64,000 nt of DNA from Bacteroidota bacterium. Lineage in GTDB: Bacteria; Bacteroidota; Bacteroidia; Bacteroidales; F082. This document shows positions 26,877-35,728 of the stretch, piece after piece. Location: contig JAERTD010000026.1 in the NCBI GenBank assembly GCA_016845175.1, positions 212,278 to 276,277 on the forward strand, written 5' to 3'. The notes under the pieces are model-generated. The model searched no databases, had not been told where the DNA came from, and worked only from the letters and a program-made list of their open reading frames with translations. Numbering within the stretch: position 1 is the first letter of the stretch; every line of letters starts with the position of its first letter. A program made the position numbers and the translations under genes.

Positions 26877-27470
26877 GTGAATTCTTTCTACTTTTACCAG
26901 GTAATAATTCAAAGGGATCAGGACAAAAAATTGAGCACACTAAGCATCCATATACAGGAGTATTTTGCCAGTAGGAGTAAATATATCCCTCAGAAACAAT
27001 CTGTTGGAAATAAACTGCTCGAGTCTGCAAGGGTTGGCTTGTTTTTTTGCATCCATTCAAAAACTGATCTTAATTTGGTTCGGAATGCAGTAAGAGGTAT
27101 ACGGCCAAATTTCCCAAAAGCTCAGGTGATTATATATAATGTCAATCGAGAAATCCCAGATGTCATTGCAGAAAGAGACTTATTTTTGTTTGGCCCGGAG
27201 GATTTTACCATGTTTTGGAAAAAGAAGCCCATGTTGGAAGAATGGTTTAGTAAGCATCAGTTTGATTTGCTTATCAATTTCGACAACGGAAAGGATAGCG
27301 TGCGCAATGCCTTGTTTTCTGAGATCAGAGCAGATTTCAAAGTCGGGCCTCACATTGAGAAGTACGCAGACATGTACAATATGATGATTGAGAAGACCAA
27401 AAAAAAGATGGATTATCAAGAGTATTTTGAGCAAACACTACATTATTTAACTGTATTGAATATCAAATAA
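26877..27470 (+). CDS. DUF6913-like conserved hypothetical protein
   Basis: 197 residues from a GTG at 26877; no ATG exists in the first 130 codons, and a TTG 54 nt further in (before STLSIHIQEYF) is an alternative start, so the N-terminus is uncertain. No signal peptide or membrane segment. Recognisable blocks are RVGLFFCIHSK, EDFTMFWKKKP and FDLLINFDNGKDS, then SEIRADFKVG, which I associate with the DUF6913 family of Bacteroidota; the assignment is from memory. Function unknown. Its stop is 2 nt before the dapA ATG, so both are one transcript; a link to lysine or peptidoglycan precursor synthesis is possible but unproven. Confidence 0.75.
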   Translation: MNSFYFYQVIIQRDQDKKLSTLSIHIQEYFASRSKYIPQKQSVGNKLLESARVGLFFCIHSKTDLNLVRNAVRGIRPNFPKAQVIIYNVNREIPDVIAERDLFLFGPEDFTMFWKKKPMLEEWFSKHQFDLLINFDNGKDSVRNALFSEIRADFKVGPHIEKYADMYNMMIEKTKKKMDYQEYFEQTLHYLTVLNIK

Positions 27471-27472
27471 AT

Positions 27473-28354
27473 ATGAAACATCAACTGATAGGAACCGGAG
27501 TAGCCATTGTTACCCCATTTAAGTCTGATAAAACTGTGGATTACGAAGCCCTGCAAAGGCTAATCAACCATATTATCGATGGTGGTGTCGATTTTATCGT
27601 CGCTATGGGAACCACCAGTGAGGCTGCCACATTGGCTAAGGATGAAAGAGAAGCTATCCTGGATTTTGTTGTCAAAACCAACGCAGGACGTAGACCATTG
27701 GTAGTCGGTATTGGAGGTAACAATACAGCTGAAGTGGTACAATGCATTGAGGAAACCAATTTTGAAGCTATTCAGGGAATTTTATCAGTGGCTCCCTACT
27801 ATAATAAACCCAATCAACGGGGCATGTATGCCCATTTTGAAGCCATTGCTAAAGCAAGCCCTGTGGCTGTTATTGTTTACAATGTGCCCAGTAGAACCAG
27901 TTCCAATATAGCCGCAGAAACCATGATCAGCCTGGCTGAAGATTTCAGCAATATTGTCGCGGTTAAGGAAGCCTCCGGAGATATGGGACAAATTATGGAG
28001 ATATTGAGATTAAAACCCGATGGTTTTGAAGTATTATCAGGCGATGATGCCTTGACTTTTCCCATGCTGACGCTTGGTGCCAAGGGAGTAATATCTGTTG
28101 TGGCTAATGTGTTGCCCGGGTCATTTTCTGACATGGTGAGAACCAGCCTGGAAGGAAAATATGACGAAGCACGAAAGCTTCATTATAGGGTCTTACCACT
28201 GATTGATCAATTATTTGCAGATGGAAATCCGGCAGGTGTCAAGGAAGCCCTTCATGCCAAAGGTATTTGTGACAATCAACTTCGACTGCCATTGGTAGCT
28301 GTTAATGATGGCGTTTCAGAAAAAATTAAGCATTTGATCAAGAACGAATCCTAA
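27473..28354 (+). CDS. dapA: 4-hydroxy-tetrahydrodipicolinate synthase
   Basis: 293 residues. Schiff-base lysine is Lys165 in AVKEASGD; the catalytic triad partners Thr48 (GTTSE), Tyr110 and Tyr136 (VYNVPSRT, with Arg141 for substrate carboxylate) are present. DapA condenses pyruvate with aspartate semialdehyde, the first step of the diaminopimelate/lysine branch used for peptidoglycan. The C-terminal allosteric lysine site cannot be judged by eye. Translationally close to the upstream conserved hypothetical gene (2-nt gap); the downstream carboxypeptidase starts 50 nt later. Confidence 0.95.
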   Translation: MKHQLIGTGVAIVTPFKSDKTVDYEALQRLINHIIDGGVDFIVAMGTTSEAATLAKDEREAILDFVVKTNAGRRPLVVGIGGNNTAEVVQCIEETNFEAIQGILSVAPYYNKPNQRGMYAHFEAIAKASPVAVIVYNVPSRTSSNIAAETMISLAEDFSNIVAVKEASGDMGQIMEILRLKPDGFEVLSGDDALTFPMLTLGAKGVISVVANVLPGSFSDMVRTSLEGKYDEARKLHYRVLPLIDQLFADGNPAGVKEALHAKGICDNQLRLPLVAVNDGVSEKIKHLIKNES

Positions 28355-28404
28355 TGGAGATAAAATGGCTAGCTCCAATCGTTCTATTTGAAAAAACGTA
28401 AACA

Positions 28405-30726
28405 ATGAAATATTTCTTAAGACTTTTACTCATTTTCATCCCATTTAGCATGGTGGGCCAAACCATGGAAATTTCACCCGAAGAAATGTTGGCCCAAAGG
28501 GGTGAAATATACTTTCAGTTCCAATTACATGATGATGCGAGCATAGAAGAGGAAATCATGCTGTTGAATAAAACCATTTCCATAGATCAAGTAAAGGAAT
28601 TAACAGTGTGGGCATATGCCAATGAGAAGGAATATAACAGCTTCAAACAAATGGGCTATGAGATGGAGATGCTCATTCCTCCTTCCATGCAACATCGGCC
28701 GAAGATGCTGCATAGCTTTGATAACAGAGCTGCCAACGATTGGGATTATTATCCTGATTATGATACTTATATGAGTATGATGAATCAGTATGCCATAGAT
28801 TATCCCAACCTCTGTGAACTGATTACCATTGGTACATTGAATAGCGGCAGAGAAATTGTCGCTATTCATATTAATACAGACCTGAGTGCTGACAACGATA
28901 AACCTCAGTTTTTCTATACCTCTTCCATGCATGGGGATGAGCTGGCTGGTTATATACTTACCTTACGGCTTATTGATTATCTGTTAACAAATTATGGATC
29001 TGATGAAAGGGTAGATAATCTGGTTGATAATATTGATATATGGCTGAACCCTTTGGCCAATCCGGATGGAACATTTGCTGGTGGTAACCACACAGTATAT
29101 GGTGCGACCCGTGGTAATGCCAATGGTATAGATTTTAACAGAAATTTTCCGGACCCTGAAGATGGAACCAATCCCGATGGCAATCCTCATCAGGAAGAAA
29201 CCATCTTATTTATGGATTTTGCAGAAGCACATGATTTTGTTATGAGTGCGAATATGCACGGGGGTGCAGAAGTTTGTAATTACCCCTGGGATACCTGGCC
29301 ACGACTGGCGGCTGATGATGATTGGTGGTATTATGTATGTCGTGAGTATGCAGATACGGTTCATGCCTATGGACCTCAGGGTTATATGACAGATCATGAT
29401 GATGGAATTACCAATGGCTATGCCTGGTATTCTATATCAGGTGGGCGACAAGACTATATGAACTACTTTGAACACACCCGTGAATTCACCCTGGAATTAA
29501 GTGAGATTAAACTGCCGCCTGCCAGTTTGCTGCCACAGTTCTGGGAATCAAACCACCGCTCATTACTCAATTATATGGAGCAGGTGTTGTATGGTTTTTC
29601 GGGACAGATTACCAATGCTTACACTGGAGCACCTGTGCAGGCCAAAGTTTATATTGAAGACCATGAGGAAGATAACTCGTGGGTGTTTTCATCAATGCCC
29701 TTGGGTTTGTATTATAGACCGGTGAAGGAGGGAACATATGATGTAACCTATTCGGCCTTTGGTTATTATTCAAAGACGGTTAGTGGCATTCAGGTTCAAG
29801 ACAGGGCCAGTCTTACCGTTGATGTGGAACTGACACCCTATATGAGCCTGACGGCAGGTTTTAGTACCGATGAAACCCTTATCGGCAATGGGCAGGCTAT
29901 TAGCTTTTATGATGAGTCCCTGGGTGGAAATATCGAGAGCTGGTCCTGGGAATTTGAAGGAGCTGATCCTCAGTTTTCGACTGAAGAGAACCCTGTAGGG
30001 ATTTATTATGGAGAAAATGGCAGCTATGATGTAAGCCTCTTGGTAACTGACACCAATGGCAATTCCAACACCTTGCATCGAGAGGATTATATAAAAGTTG
30101 TGGATCAATATCTCATGACTGATACCACTTTATCAAGCTGTGAAGGCTTATTGTATGACGCTGGGGGGGCTTTTGACAATTATTCTAATAACGAGGATTA
30201 CCAGCTGACCATTTACCCATTTGAAGTGCATTCTTCGGTGAAAATAATTTTCGAAATGTTTGATGTGGAGGCTTCAACCGACTGTACGAATGATTATTTA
30301 AACATTTACAATGGAATTGATACCCAGGCACCTTTCCTTGGAAGTTGGTGTGGCAGCACAGGACCAGATTCCATAACCGCAACCAACGGGATGGGTGCAC
30401 TCACCCTGGAGTTTCATTCAAATGAGGCGGTAACTGGATCCGGATGGCGAGCCTTAATCACCTGTGATACAGGTGTGGGAGGCATTGAAAACAAAGAACA
30501 TCAGGTGGTATTATATCCTCATCCTGCCAACGACCATTTAAATATCAGTGCCAAGGAGCAGATCCAAATGCTGGAAGTATTTGATTTGTCGGGAAAGTTA
30601 CATATGAGTTATCAACCGCAATCCAATGTCATGCGACTGGATATTCAACATTTGGATGCCGGTTTGTATATCATAAAATTTAGCCTCAGCCAAACTGAAG
30701 AAATACACAAACTTATCAAACTATAA
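28405..30726 (+). CDS. Exported M14 zinc carboxypeptidase with PKD, CUB-like and T9SS domains
   Basis: 773 residues. Signal peptide to about residue 19. Residues about 115-395 form an M14 peptidase: zinc motif SSMHGDELAG (His and Glu), GIDFNRNFPDP, NMHGGAEVCNYPWDT (second His region) and the catalytic Glu near FTLELSEIKLP. Then a carboxypeptidase-regulatory-like domain (FSGQITNAYTGAPVQAKVYI), a PKD domain (FYDESLGGNIESWSWEFEG), a CUB-like domain (TDCTNDYLNIYNG, EFHSNEAVTGSGW) and a C-terminal type A T9SS sorting domain (VVLYPHPANDHLNIS to HKLIKL). It should act outside the cell on peptides, releasing C-terminal residues. Nutrient scavenging is likely. The 50-nt gap to dapA leaves an operon link open. 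Confidence 0.9.
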   Translation: MKYFLRLLLIFIPFSMVGQTMEISPEEMLAQRGEIYFQFQLHDDASIEEEIMLLNKTISIDQVKELTVWAYANEKEYNSFKQMGYEMEMLIPPSMQHRPKMLHSFDNRAANDWDYYPDYDTYMSMMNQYAIDYPNLCELITIGTLNSGREIVAIHINTDLSADNDKPQFFYTSSMHGDELAGYILTLRLIDYLLTNYGSDERVDNLVDNIDIWLNPLANPDGTFAGGNHTVYGATRGNANGIDFNRNFPDPEDGTNPDGNPHQEETILFMDFAEAHDFVMSANMHGGAEVCNYPWDTWPRLAADDDWWYYVCREYADTVHAYGPQGYMTDHDDGITNGYAWYSISGGRQDYMNYFEHTREFTLELSEIKLPPASLLPQFWESNHRSLLNYMEQVLYGFSGQITNAYTGAPVQAKVYIEDHEEDNSWVFSSMPLGLYYRPVKEGTYDVTYSAFGYYSKTVSGIQVQDRASLTVDVELTPYMSLTAGFSTDETLIGNGQAISFYDESLGGNIESWSWEFEGADPQFSTEENPVGIYYGENGSYDVSLLVTDTNGNSNTLHREDYIKVVDQYLMTDTTLSSCEGLLYDAGGAFDNYSNNEDYQLTIYPFEVHSSVKIIFEMFDVEASTDCTNDYLNIYNGIDTQAPFLGSWCGSTGPDSITATNGMGALTLEFHSNEAVTGSGWRALITCDTGVGGIENKEHQVVLYPHPANDHLNISAKEQIQMLEVFDLSGKLHMSYQPQSNVMRLDIQHLDAGLYIIKFSLSQTEEIHKLIKL

Positions 30727-30768
30727 CGTCCTCGCATGAGAGGTGGGATCACTGGTTATCGGCTATTC

Positions 30769-31599
30769 CTACCAATTAATAAATAGGTAGCCGTTTAGAA
30801 AAAACCTGACAGCAAGATATCCTATAAGTGCAGTAAGGATCAGGGCATAGGACAGGCTGATTTTTCGGTCTTCTTCGTCAAAATAGATGCTGTCAAGACT
30901 GGTCATTCTAACAGCTCCAATGAGTACAAGTACACCCAGACTAATCCATGAGTATTTTTCCTGGAACCTAATGACCGGAAGAAAGTAGAGAACCACTAGT
31001 GCACTTCCAATCACATAGGGAACGACAAACTGAGCCATAATAAAGAAGGGCTTGTTCTTATTGTTAAGCTCGTTAAAATAGGAGTTTGCCGAGATAGCTA
31101 TGGGTCTGGAAATCAATATTGCTGTTGATAGTAAGCCAAAAAAACCGACCAAAGCTACCAGCATTTTGGAAGTGTCTGTTAAATACATCCAGTTAAAAAC
31201 ATGACCTATACCTTGGGTGAAAATATTTCCGATGAGCAATCCGCCAAAGAAATAATTAAAGGCATGAAGGCACAACCATACAAAGAATATTTTAACCCTT
31301 GCTACCTCTTCGAGTAATGAAAAGAAGGCTACCAGAGCAATGATGCCAGCAATCAAAATAAGCAGGGGTCCGGCACTGTACATGAGCTTAACGGCATCGT
31401 GGGTCCACTCATAGGGCTCCACATGATACACGATTTTCGCGAAGTTAAAACTAACAGGATAGTGGAACATGCCTGCTGTAAAAACCGTGGCAAAATGATT
31501 GATATAGAAAACCAACAAATAGGCCATCACGAAGGAAGCTGTTGAATTGAGTACAATTCTCCAGAAATTCGCACGCGATAATTTTTGGTCTAACAGCAT
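30769..31599 (-). CDS. Polytopic membrane protein of unknown function
   Basis: 276 residues with about seven hydrophobic segments (roughly 17-40, 70-95, 100-125, 140-165, 185-215, 225-240, 250-272). No ATP-binding, metal or transport motif was recognised. The N-terminal LLDQKLSRANFWRIVLNSTASF is amphipathic and basic, consistent with a cytoplasmic N-terminus. I cannot assign a family. It is transcribed in the same direction as serine palmitoyltransferase, 95 nt downstream of it, so a shared transcript and a lipid-related role are possible. A dyad TGACAA-n7-TTGTCA (31605-31623) lies just before the start codon. Confidence 0.7.
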   Translation of the reverse strand: MLLDQKLSRANFWRIVLNSTASFVMAYLLVFYINHFATVFTAGMFHYPVSFNFAKIVYHVEPYEWTHDAVKLMYSAGPLLILIAGIIALVAFFSLLEEVARVKIFFVWLCLHAFNYFFGGLLIGNIFTQGIGHVFNWMYLTDTSKMLVALVGFFGLLSTAILISRPIAISANSYFNELNNKNKPFFIMAQFVVPYVIGSALVVLYFLPVIRFQEKYSWISLGVLVLIGAVRMTSLDSIYFDEEDRKISLSYALILTALIGYLAVRFFLNGYLFINW

Positions 31600-31694
31600 A
31601 GTGATGACAACTTAAAATTGTCAATGTGAGCAACAAGCAGCAGAGTAAACCGACTAAGTATGTTATAATTTAGCCGGGAAAATCAAAAGAAACA

Positions 31695-32939
31695 TTAAGC
31701 AGTTTGTTCCCGCATTTCTTCCGAGTATTCCTTGTTCTCCAGTTTGTTCTTGACAACACCAAAGGCTTTAACGGTGTATTCCACATCCTCCAGAGTATGT
31801 ATGGCTGTGGGTATCAATCGCAGCAATATCATTCCTTTAGGGACCACGGGATAGACCACAATGGAACAGAAGATATTATAGTTTTCTCTAAGGTCGTAGG
31901 TGATTTGAGTAGCTTCACCAACAGTACCATGCAATACTACAGGAGTTACTGGTGATTCAGTGTGACCTAAATCCAGCCCTTCTTCTTTTAAGCCTTTTTG
32001 CAGGGCATGTACGATGGTCCATAGCTTCTCACGATGGCTTGGATCCTTACGCAACATTTCGAGGCGTTTTAGCGATCCAATCACCATGGGCATGGGTAAT
32101 GATTTGGCAAAAATCTGTGACCGCATATTGTACTGAAGGTATTTGATGACATCCTTACGGGCTGCGATAAATCCTCCAATGCCTGCCATGGCCTTGGCAA
32201 AGGTTCCAAAGTATAGATCAACTTCATCCTGTACACCAAAGTGTTCATCCGTCCCTGCACCGGTAGGTCCCATGGTGCCAAATCCGTGGGCATCGTCAAT
32301 GAACAAGCGGAAATTATATTTCTTTTTTAAGGCTACGATTTCATCAAGTTTTCCAAGGTCACCTGACATACCGTAAACACCCTCTGTGATTAATAAGATA
32401 CCGCCACCGGTTTTATTGATAATTCTTGTGGCACGTTCCAGTTCCTTTTCCAGGTTCTGCATATTGTTATGCGGGTATACAAAACGCTTCCCAAAATGAA
32501 GACGCATACCATCTATTATACATGCGTGAGCTTCTGAATCATATACGATGACATCTTTACGGTCAACCATGGCATTGATGATAGAAACCATACCTTGATA
32601 GCCGTAATTCAAAAGGTAGGCAGCCTCCTTATTCACAAAATCGGCCAACTTACCTTCCAATTCTTCATGGTATTTCGTTTGCCCTGACATCATTCTGGCA
32701 CCCATTGGATAGGCCATGCCCCATTCTTCAGCAGCATCTGCATCAGCTTTTCTGACTTCCGGGTGGTTGCCCAGCCCTAAATAATTATTCAAACTCCAAA
32801 CCAGGCGCTCTTTGCCCTGAAACATCATTTTATTGGAGATATCACCTTCCAGTTTTGGAAACATATAATAACCTTCGGCCTGGTGGGCGTATTTTCCCAG
32901 CGGGCCCATATTCACAACACATTTATCAAAAATATCCAT
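31695..32939 (-). CDS. spt: Serine palmitoyltransferase-type PLP enzyme
   Basis: 414 residues, alpha-oxoamine synthase family. The substrate-channel and PLP blocks are WSLNNYLGLGNHPEV, DSEAHACIIDGMRLHFGK, FIDDAHGFGTMG and FGTFAKAMAGIGGF, where the Lys binds PLP. The sequence FAKAM around the Lys and the block MRSQIFAKSLPMPMV resemble Bacteroides serine palmitoyltransferase more than glycine C-acetyltransferase or BioF. SPT condenses serine with palmitoyl-CoA to 3-ketosphinganine, the first step of sphingolipid synthesis, a hallmark of many Bacteroidota. No signal or membrane segment. A good promoter lies 160 nt upstream, giving an unusually long leader of about 150 nt. Confidence 0.85.
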   Translation of the reverse strand: MDIFDKCVVNMGPLGKYAHQAEGYYMFPKLEGDISNKMMFQGKERLVWSLNNYLGLGNHPEVRKADADAAEEWGMAYPMGARMMSGQTKYHEELEGKLADFVNKEAAYLLNYGYQGMVSIINAMVDRKDVIVYDSEAHACIIDGMRLHFGKRFVYPHNNMQNLEKELERATRIINKTGGGILLITEGVYGMSGDLGKLDEIVALKKKYNFRLFIDDAHGFGTMGPTGAGTDEHFGVQDEVDLYFGTFAKAMAGIGGFIAARKDVIKYLQYNMRSQIFAKSLPMPMVIGSLKRLEMLRKDPSHREKLWTIVHALQKGLKEEGLDLGHTESPVTPVVLHGTVGEATQITYDLRENYNIFCSIVVYPVVPKGMILLRLIPTAIHTLEDVEYTVKAFGVVKNKLENKEYSEEMREQTA

Positions 32940-33098
32940 GCTTTTTGTCTTTTAACCCCATTGTGCCTTTGTGTTGAGCAAATCAGGGTGCCTCATTATT
33001 AATTGGTTGAAAAAGATAAGTTGCTTAAAATCATGTCGGTAGACAGCCTTTTCAGGCTTTAAGTTCAGGCATTCTCAGCGCATTCCTTTCTCACCTGA

Positions 33099-33129
33099 CA
33101 AAAATAGGTTTTTTAAGCTATTGGGCAAA
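33099..33129 (-). promoter_or_regulatory. spt promoter
   Basis: Minus strand: TTTG (33129-33126), 19-nt spacer, TATTTTTG (33106-33099), an exact match to TTTG/TAnnTTTG. Transcription should begin near 33092, leaving a leader of about 150 nt. Confidence 0.7.
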
Positions 33130-33337
33130 TTCACAAACTAATTATTCAATGGATATATCCAGCTGCTGTTTATCCTCTCAGATAAGCACTTTTTTCCAAG
33201 TCTGTTCCAGTGCTTGAAAGTGCTTTTTATTCCTGAATGATGAGCAGCAGAATGCCGGATTGTGGAGGGAACTGGGGGTACTTTTCATAAAAAATGTGAA
33301 AAGCCTTGCAACGAATACTATTGCTGTGGTTTTTCCG

Positions 33338-33368
33338 TTTTGAACTTCGATAAATTATTCTAATTTTG
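33338..33368 (+). promoter_or_regulatory. bamD promoter
   Basis: TTTTG (33338-33342), 18-nt spacer, TAATTTTG (33361-33368). Exact consensus. The bamD ATG begins 4 nt after the -7 box, so transcription should start at or within a few bases of the start codon. Confidence 0.7.
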
Positions 33369-33372
33369 CCGG

Positions 33373-34170
33373 ATGTTTCAAAAGACAGGTTTTTTTATAT
33401 TAGTTGCTGGTTTATTGATGGTTAGCCTTGGTTGTAAAAACTATTCAAAAACGTTGAAGAGTGGAAACAATGAGTTGAAATACGAAACAGGCATCGACTT
33501 GTATGAAAAGGGCGACTTCAATCGTGCCTTACAGTTTTTTGATATTCTGAGAGCGGTGTACCGTGGCACAGAAAGAGGGGAGAAGCTTACCTATTATACT
33601 GCCAATAGCTATTTTCAGATGAAGGATTATCAGATAGCAGCATATTATTATAAACAGTATAACCAAATGTATTCCCGTGGAACCCATGCTGAGGAGTGTG
33701 GTTTCTTAAGTGCTTACTGCAATTTTCTTGATTCCCCACGCTATAGTCTGGACCAAAACAGTACACACCTTGCATTGAGAGAATTGCAAGGTTTTATTGA
33801 TCAATATCCCAGAAGTGACAGGGTGGAAGAAGCTACCCGCCTGATGGATGAACTAAGGGCTAAACTGGAATTGAAGGATTTTAAAGTAGCCATGTTATAT
33901 TACAAAATGGAAAGCTATCAGGCCGCCATTACCTCTTTTGAAGGCTTGCTTGATGACTATCCCGACACAGATAATAAAGAAGAGGTTTTGTTCCATATCA
34001 CAAAGGCTTATTACCTTTATGCAGAGAATAGCATTTACTCCAAACGAATGGAACGCTATGAGAAAACTCTGGAATCCTATAATAACCTGAAATATCTCTA
34101 CCCGGAAAGTGAATATCTATCCAAGGTAGATAAAATATATGATGAAGTTAAAGAAATCGTAAGTAATTAA
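33373..34170 (+). CDS. bamD: Outer-membrane assembly lipoprotein BamD
   Basis: 265 residues. Signal sequence with lipobox VSLGC (Cys21), so the start at 33373 is needed for a working signal. The mature part consists of TPR-like helical pairs: YETGIDLYEKGDFNRALQFF, YYTANSYFQMKDYQIAAYYY, AMLYYKMESYQAAITSF and so on, the BamD/YfiO layout. BamD is the essential periplasmic partner of BamA in inserting beta-barrels into the outer membrane. It heads the bamD-rpoZ-coaBC-porD cluster with gaps of 10, 3 and -4 nt. The promoter leaves no room for a leader, so the mRNA may be leaderless. Confidence 0.92.
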   Translation: MFQKTGFFILVAGLLMVSLGCKNYSKTLKSGNNELKYETGIDLYEKGDFNRALQFFDILRAVYRGTERGEKLTYYTANSYFQMKDYQIAAYYYKQYNQMYSRGTHAEECGFLSAYCNFLDSPRYSLDQNSTHLALRELQGFIDQYPRSDRVEEATRLMDELRAKLELKDFKVAMLYYKMESYQAAITSFEGLLDDYPDTDNKEEVLFHITKAYYLYAENSIYSKRMERYEKTLESYNNLKYLYPESEYLSKVDKIYDEVKEIVSN

Positions 34171-34180
34171 TTGATATATA

Positions 34181-34513
34181 ATGGACTATAAAAAGATTAA
34201 AGCCGAAACTACTGCCGTAACCCGTCAAAAGGACAGCTTTTACAACCACACGGGTAACATCTACGAAACCGTTGTTGTGCTTTCGAAAAGAGCCAACCAG
34301 GTGGGAACTGAAATTAAAACTGAGCTGGATCAGAAAATTGCTGAATTTGCACCGGCTACTGATAATCTGGAAGAAGTTTTTGAGAACAGAGAGCAGATTG
34401 AAATTGCGAAGTTTTATGAGCACCTTCCCAAACCAACCCTTATTGCAGTACATGAGTTTCTGAATGACCAGGTCTATATCAGAAACCCTCACAAAGAGGC
34501 TGGTAATTATTAA
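34181..34513 (+). CDS. rpoZ: RNA polymerase omega subunit (Bacteroidota type)
   Basis: 110 residues. TTAVTRQKDSFYNHTGNIYETVVVLSKRANQVGTE carries the omega-family core (the helix with ETVVVLSKRANQV corresponds to the conserved AxxRAxQL region) in the divergent form seen in Bacteroidota. Omega wraps the C-terminus of beta-prime and helps RNA polymerase assembly. Cytoplasmic. Its position between bamD and coaBC, only 10 and 3 nt from them, is the arrangement I know from other Bacteroidota and supports the call. Confidence 0.88.
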   Translation: MDYKKIKAETTAVTRQKDSFYNHTGNIYETVVVLSKRANQVGTEIKTELDQKIAEFAPATDNLEEVFENREQIEIAKFYEHLPKPTLIAVHEFLNDQVYIRNPHKEAGNY

Positions 34514-34516
34514 AAG

Positions 34517-35728
34517 ATGCTGGCTGGTAAGAAAATACTCATCGGTATTACAGGCAGCATTGCTGCTTATAAGATCCCGTTCCTCATCCGTTTCCTTAAG
34601 AAGCAAGGGGCTGAGGTGCAGATACTGATGACTGATTTTGCCACTGAGTTTGTAACCCCGTTAACCTTATCAACCCTCTCGGAAAAGCCAGTACTTACTG
34701 ATTTTTTTGATAAAGGAGATGGTAGTTGGACCAGCCATGTGGATTTGGGTTTGTGGGCTGATCTATTCCTTGTGGCACCTTTATCAGCCAATACCATGGC
34801 AAAGATGGCCAGCGGAATAGCTGACAACCTTTTGCTGACTACCATACTGTCTGCAAGGTGCCCTATCTATTTTGCCCCTGCCATGGATCTGGATATGTAT
34901 AAACATCCCAGTACCCAAAATAATATTGCTACCCTGAAGTCCTTTGGTTATAAGCTCATTGAGCCTGTAGAAGGTGAGCTGGCCAGTGGTTTGCATGGAT
35001 TCGGACGATTAGAAGAACCAGAATTGATTTTTGAAGTGCTTAAAAAAGCGCTATTAGGAAAAAAGCCTTTTGAAGGGAAAAAAGCTTTGATCACTGCAGG
35101 CCCTACTCAGGAACCCATCGACCCTGTACGATATATTGGTAATCGCTCCAGTGGTAAGATGGGTGTTGAAATTGCACTGGCACTGGCTGAAATGGGTGCT
35201 GATGTCGATCTGATCCTAGGCCCGAGTGCTATAAAAGTAACTCATCCCAAGATTGATGTAGTGCATATAGAAACTGCTGATGACATGCACCAGGCCTGTA
35301 TGCAAAGATTTCCCGATAGTGATATCACTGTAATGGCAGCCGCAGTAGCGGATTATACTTCCACTCAGGTTTCCAAACAGAAAATTAAGAAAGACACTGA
35401 GCTTTCTACCATCAGTTTAAAACCAACGGTTGACATTCTTGCCACCATGGGTACACAAAAAACTGAACAACAAGTATTGGTGGGTTTTGCATTGGAAACA
35501 GACAATGAAGTGGAAAATGCCAGAAAAAAACTTGAGAAAAAAAATACTGACCTTCTGGTACTGAACAGCCTTCGCGATGAAGGAGCCGGATTTGGTGTGG
35601 ATACTAATAAAGTGAGTCTGCTGTATGCAAATGGGAAGCAAATTGAAATTCCCTTACAATCAAAACAGGAAGTTGCCGTTACTATAGGAAAGTCAATAGA
35701 AGCCATATTAAATCCTGTAGACTCATGA
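34517..35728 (+). CDS. coaBC: Bifunctional phosphopantothenoylcysteine decarboxylase/synthetase
   Basis: 403 residues. N-terminal CoaC flavoprotein domain (1-180) with GSIAAYKIPFLIRFLKK, PLSANTMAKMASGIADNLL and PAMDLDMYKHPS; C-terminal CoaB synthetase domain (about 188-400) with LITAGPTQEPIDPVRYIGNRSSGKMG and AAAVADY. It makes 4-phosphopantetheine from phosphopantothenate, cysteine and CTP in coenzyme A synthesis. At the place of the E. coli CoaC active-site cysteine (ACGD) this protein reads ELASGLHGFGRL, a Ser; I believe this variant is common outside enterobacteria. The last 4 nt overlap the porD start (ATGA). Confidence 0.94.
   Translation: MLAGKKILIGITGSIAAYKIPFLIRFLKKQGAEVQILMTDFATEFVTPLTLSTLSEKPVLTDFFDKGDGSWTSHVDLGLWADLFLVAPLSANTMAKMASGIADNLLLTTILSARCPIYFAPAMDLDMYKHPSTQNNIATLKSFGYKLIEPVEGELASGLHGFGRLEEPELIFEVLKKALLGKKPFEGKKALITAGPTQEPIDPVRYIGNRSSGKMGVEIALALAEMGADVDLILGPSAIKVTHPKIDVVHIETADDMHQACMQRFPDSDITVMAAAVADYTSTQVSKQKIKKDTELSTISLKPTVDILATMGTQKTEQQVLVGFALETDNEVENARKKLEKKNTDLLVLNSLRDEGAGFGVDTNKVSLLYANGKQIEIPLQSKQEVAVTIGKSIEAILNPVDS

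Larger units (their letters stand above)
32940..33372. other. 433-nt divergent intergenic region between spt and bamD
   Basis: No credible gene. It holds the spt promoter (33099-33129, minus) with a leader of about 150 nt, and the bamD promoter (33338-33368, plus). Between them AAGCACTTT (33184-33192) and AAAGTGCTT (33217-33225) form a 9-bp inverted repeat with a 24-nt loop, followed by TTT; AGTGCTT is repeated inside the loop. I see no known riboswitch or tRNA-like fold in the leader. Confidence 0.6.

Noticed and set aside
31605..31623. TGACAA-n7-TTGTCA as an operator for the membrane protein gene
   Set aside because: Short arms, no nearby promoter box, and it lies directly at the start codon; noted only in the gene entry.
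33184..33225. Hairpin as a rho-independent terminator
   Set aside because: The loop is long, the T-run is short, and both flanking genes start rather than end here.
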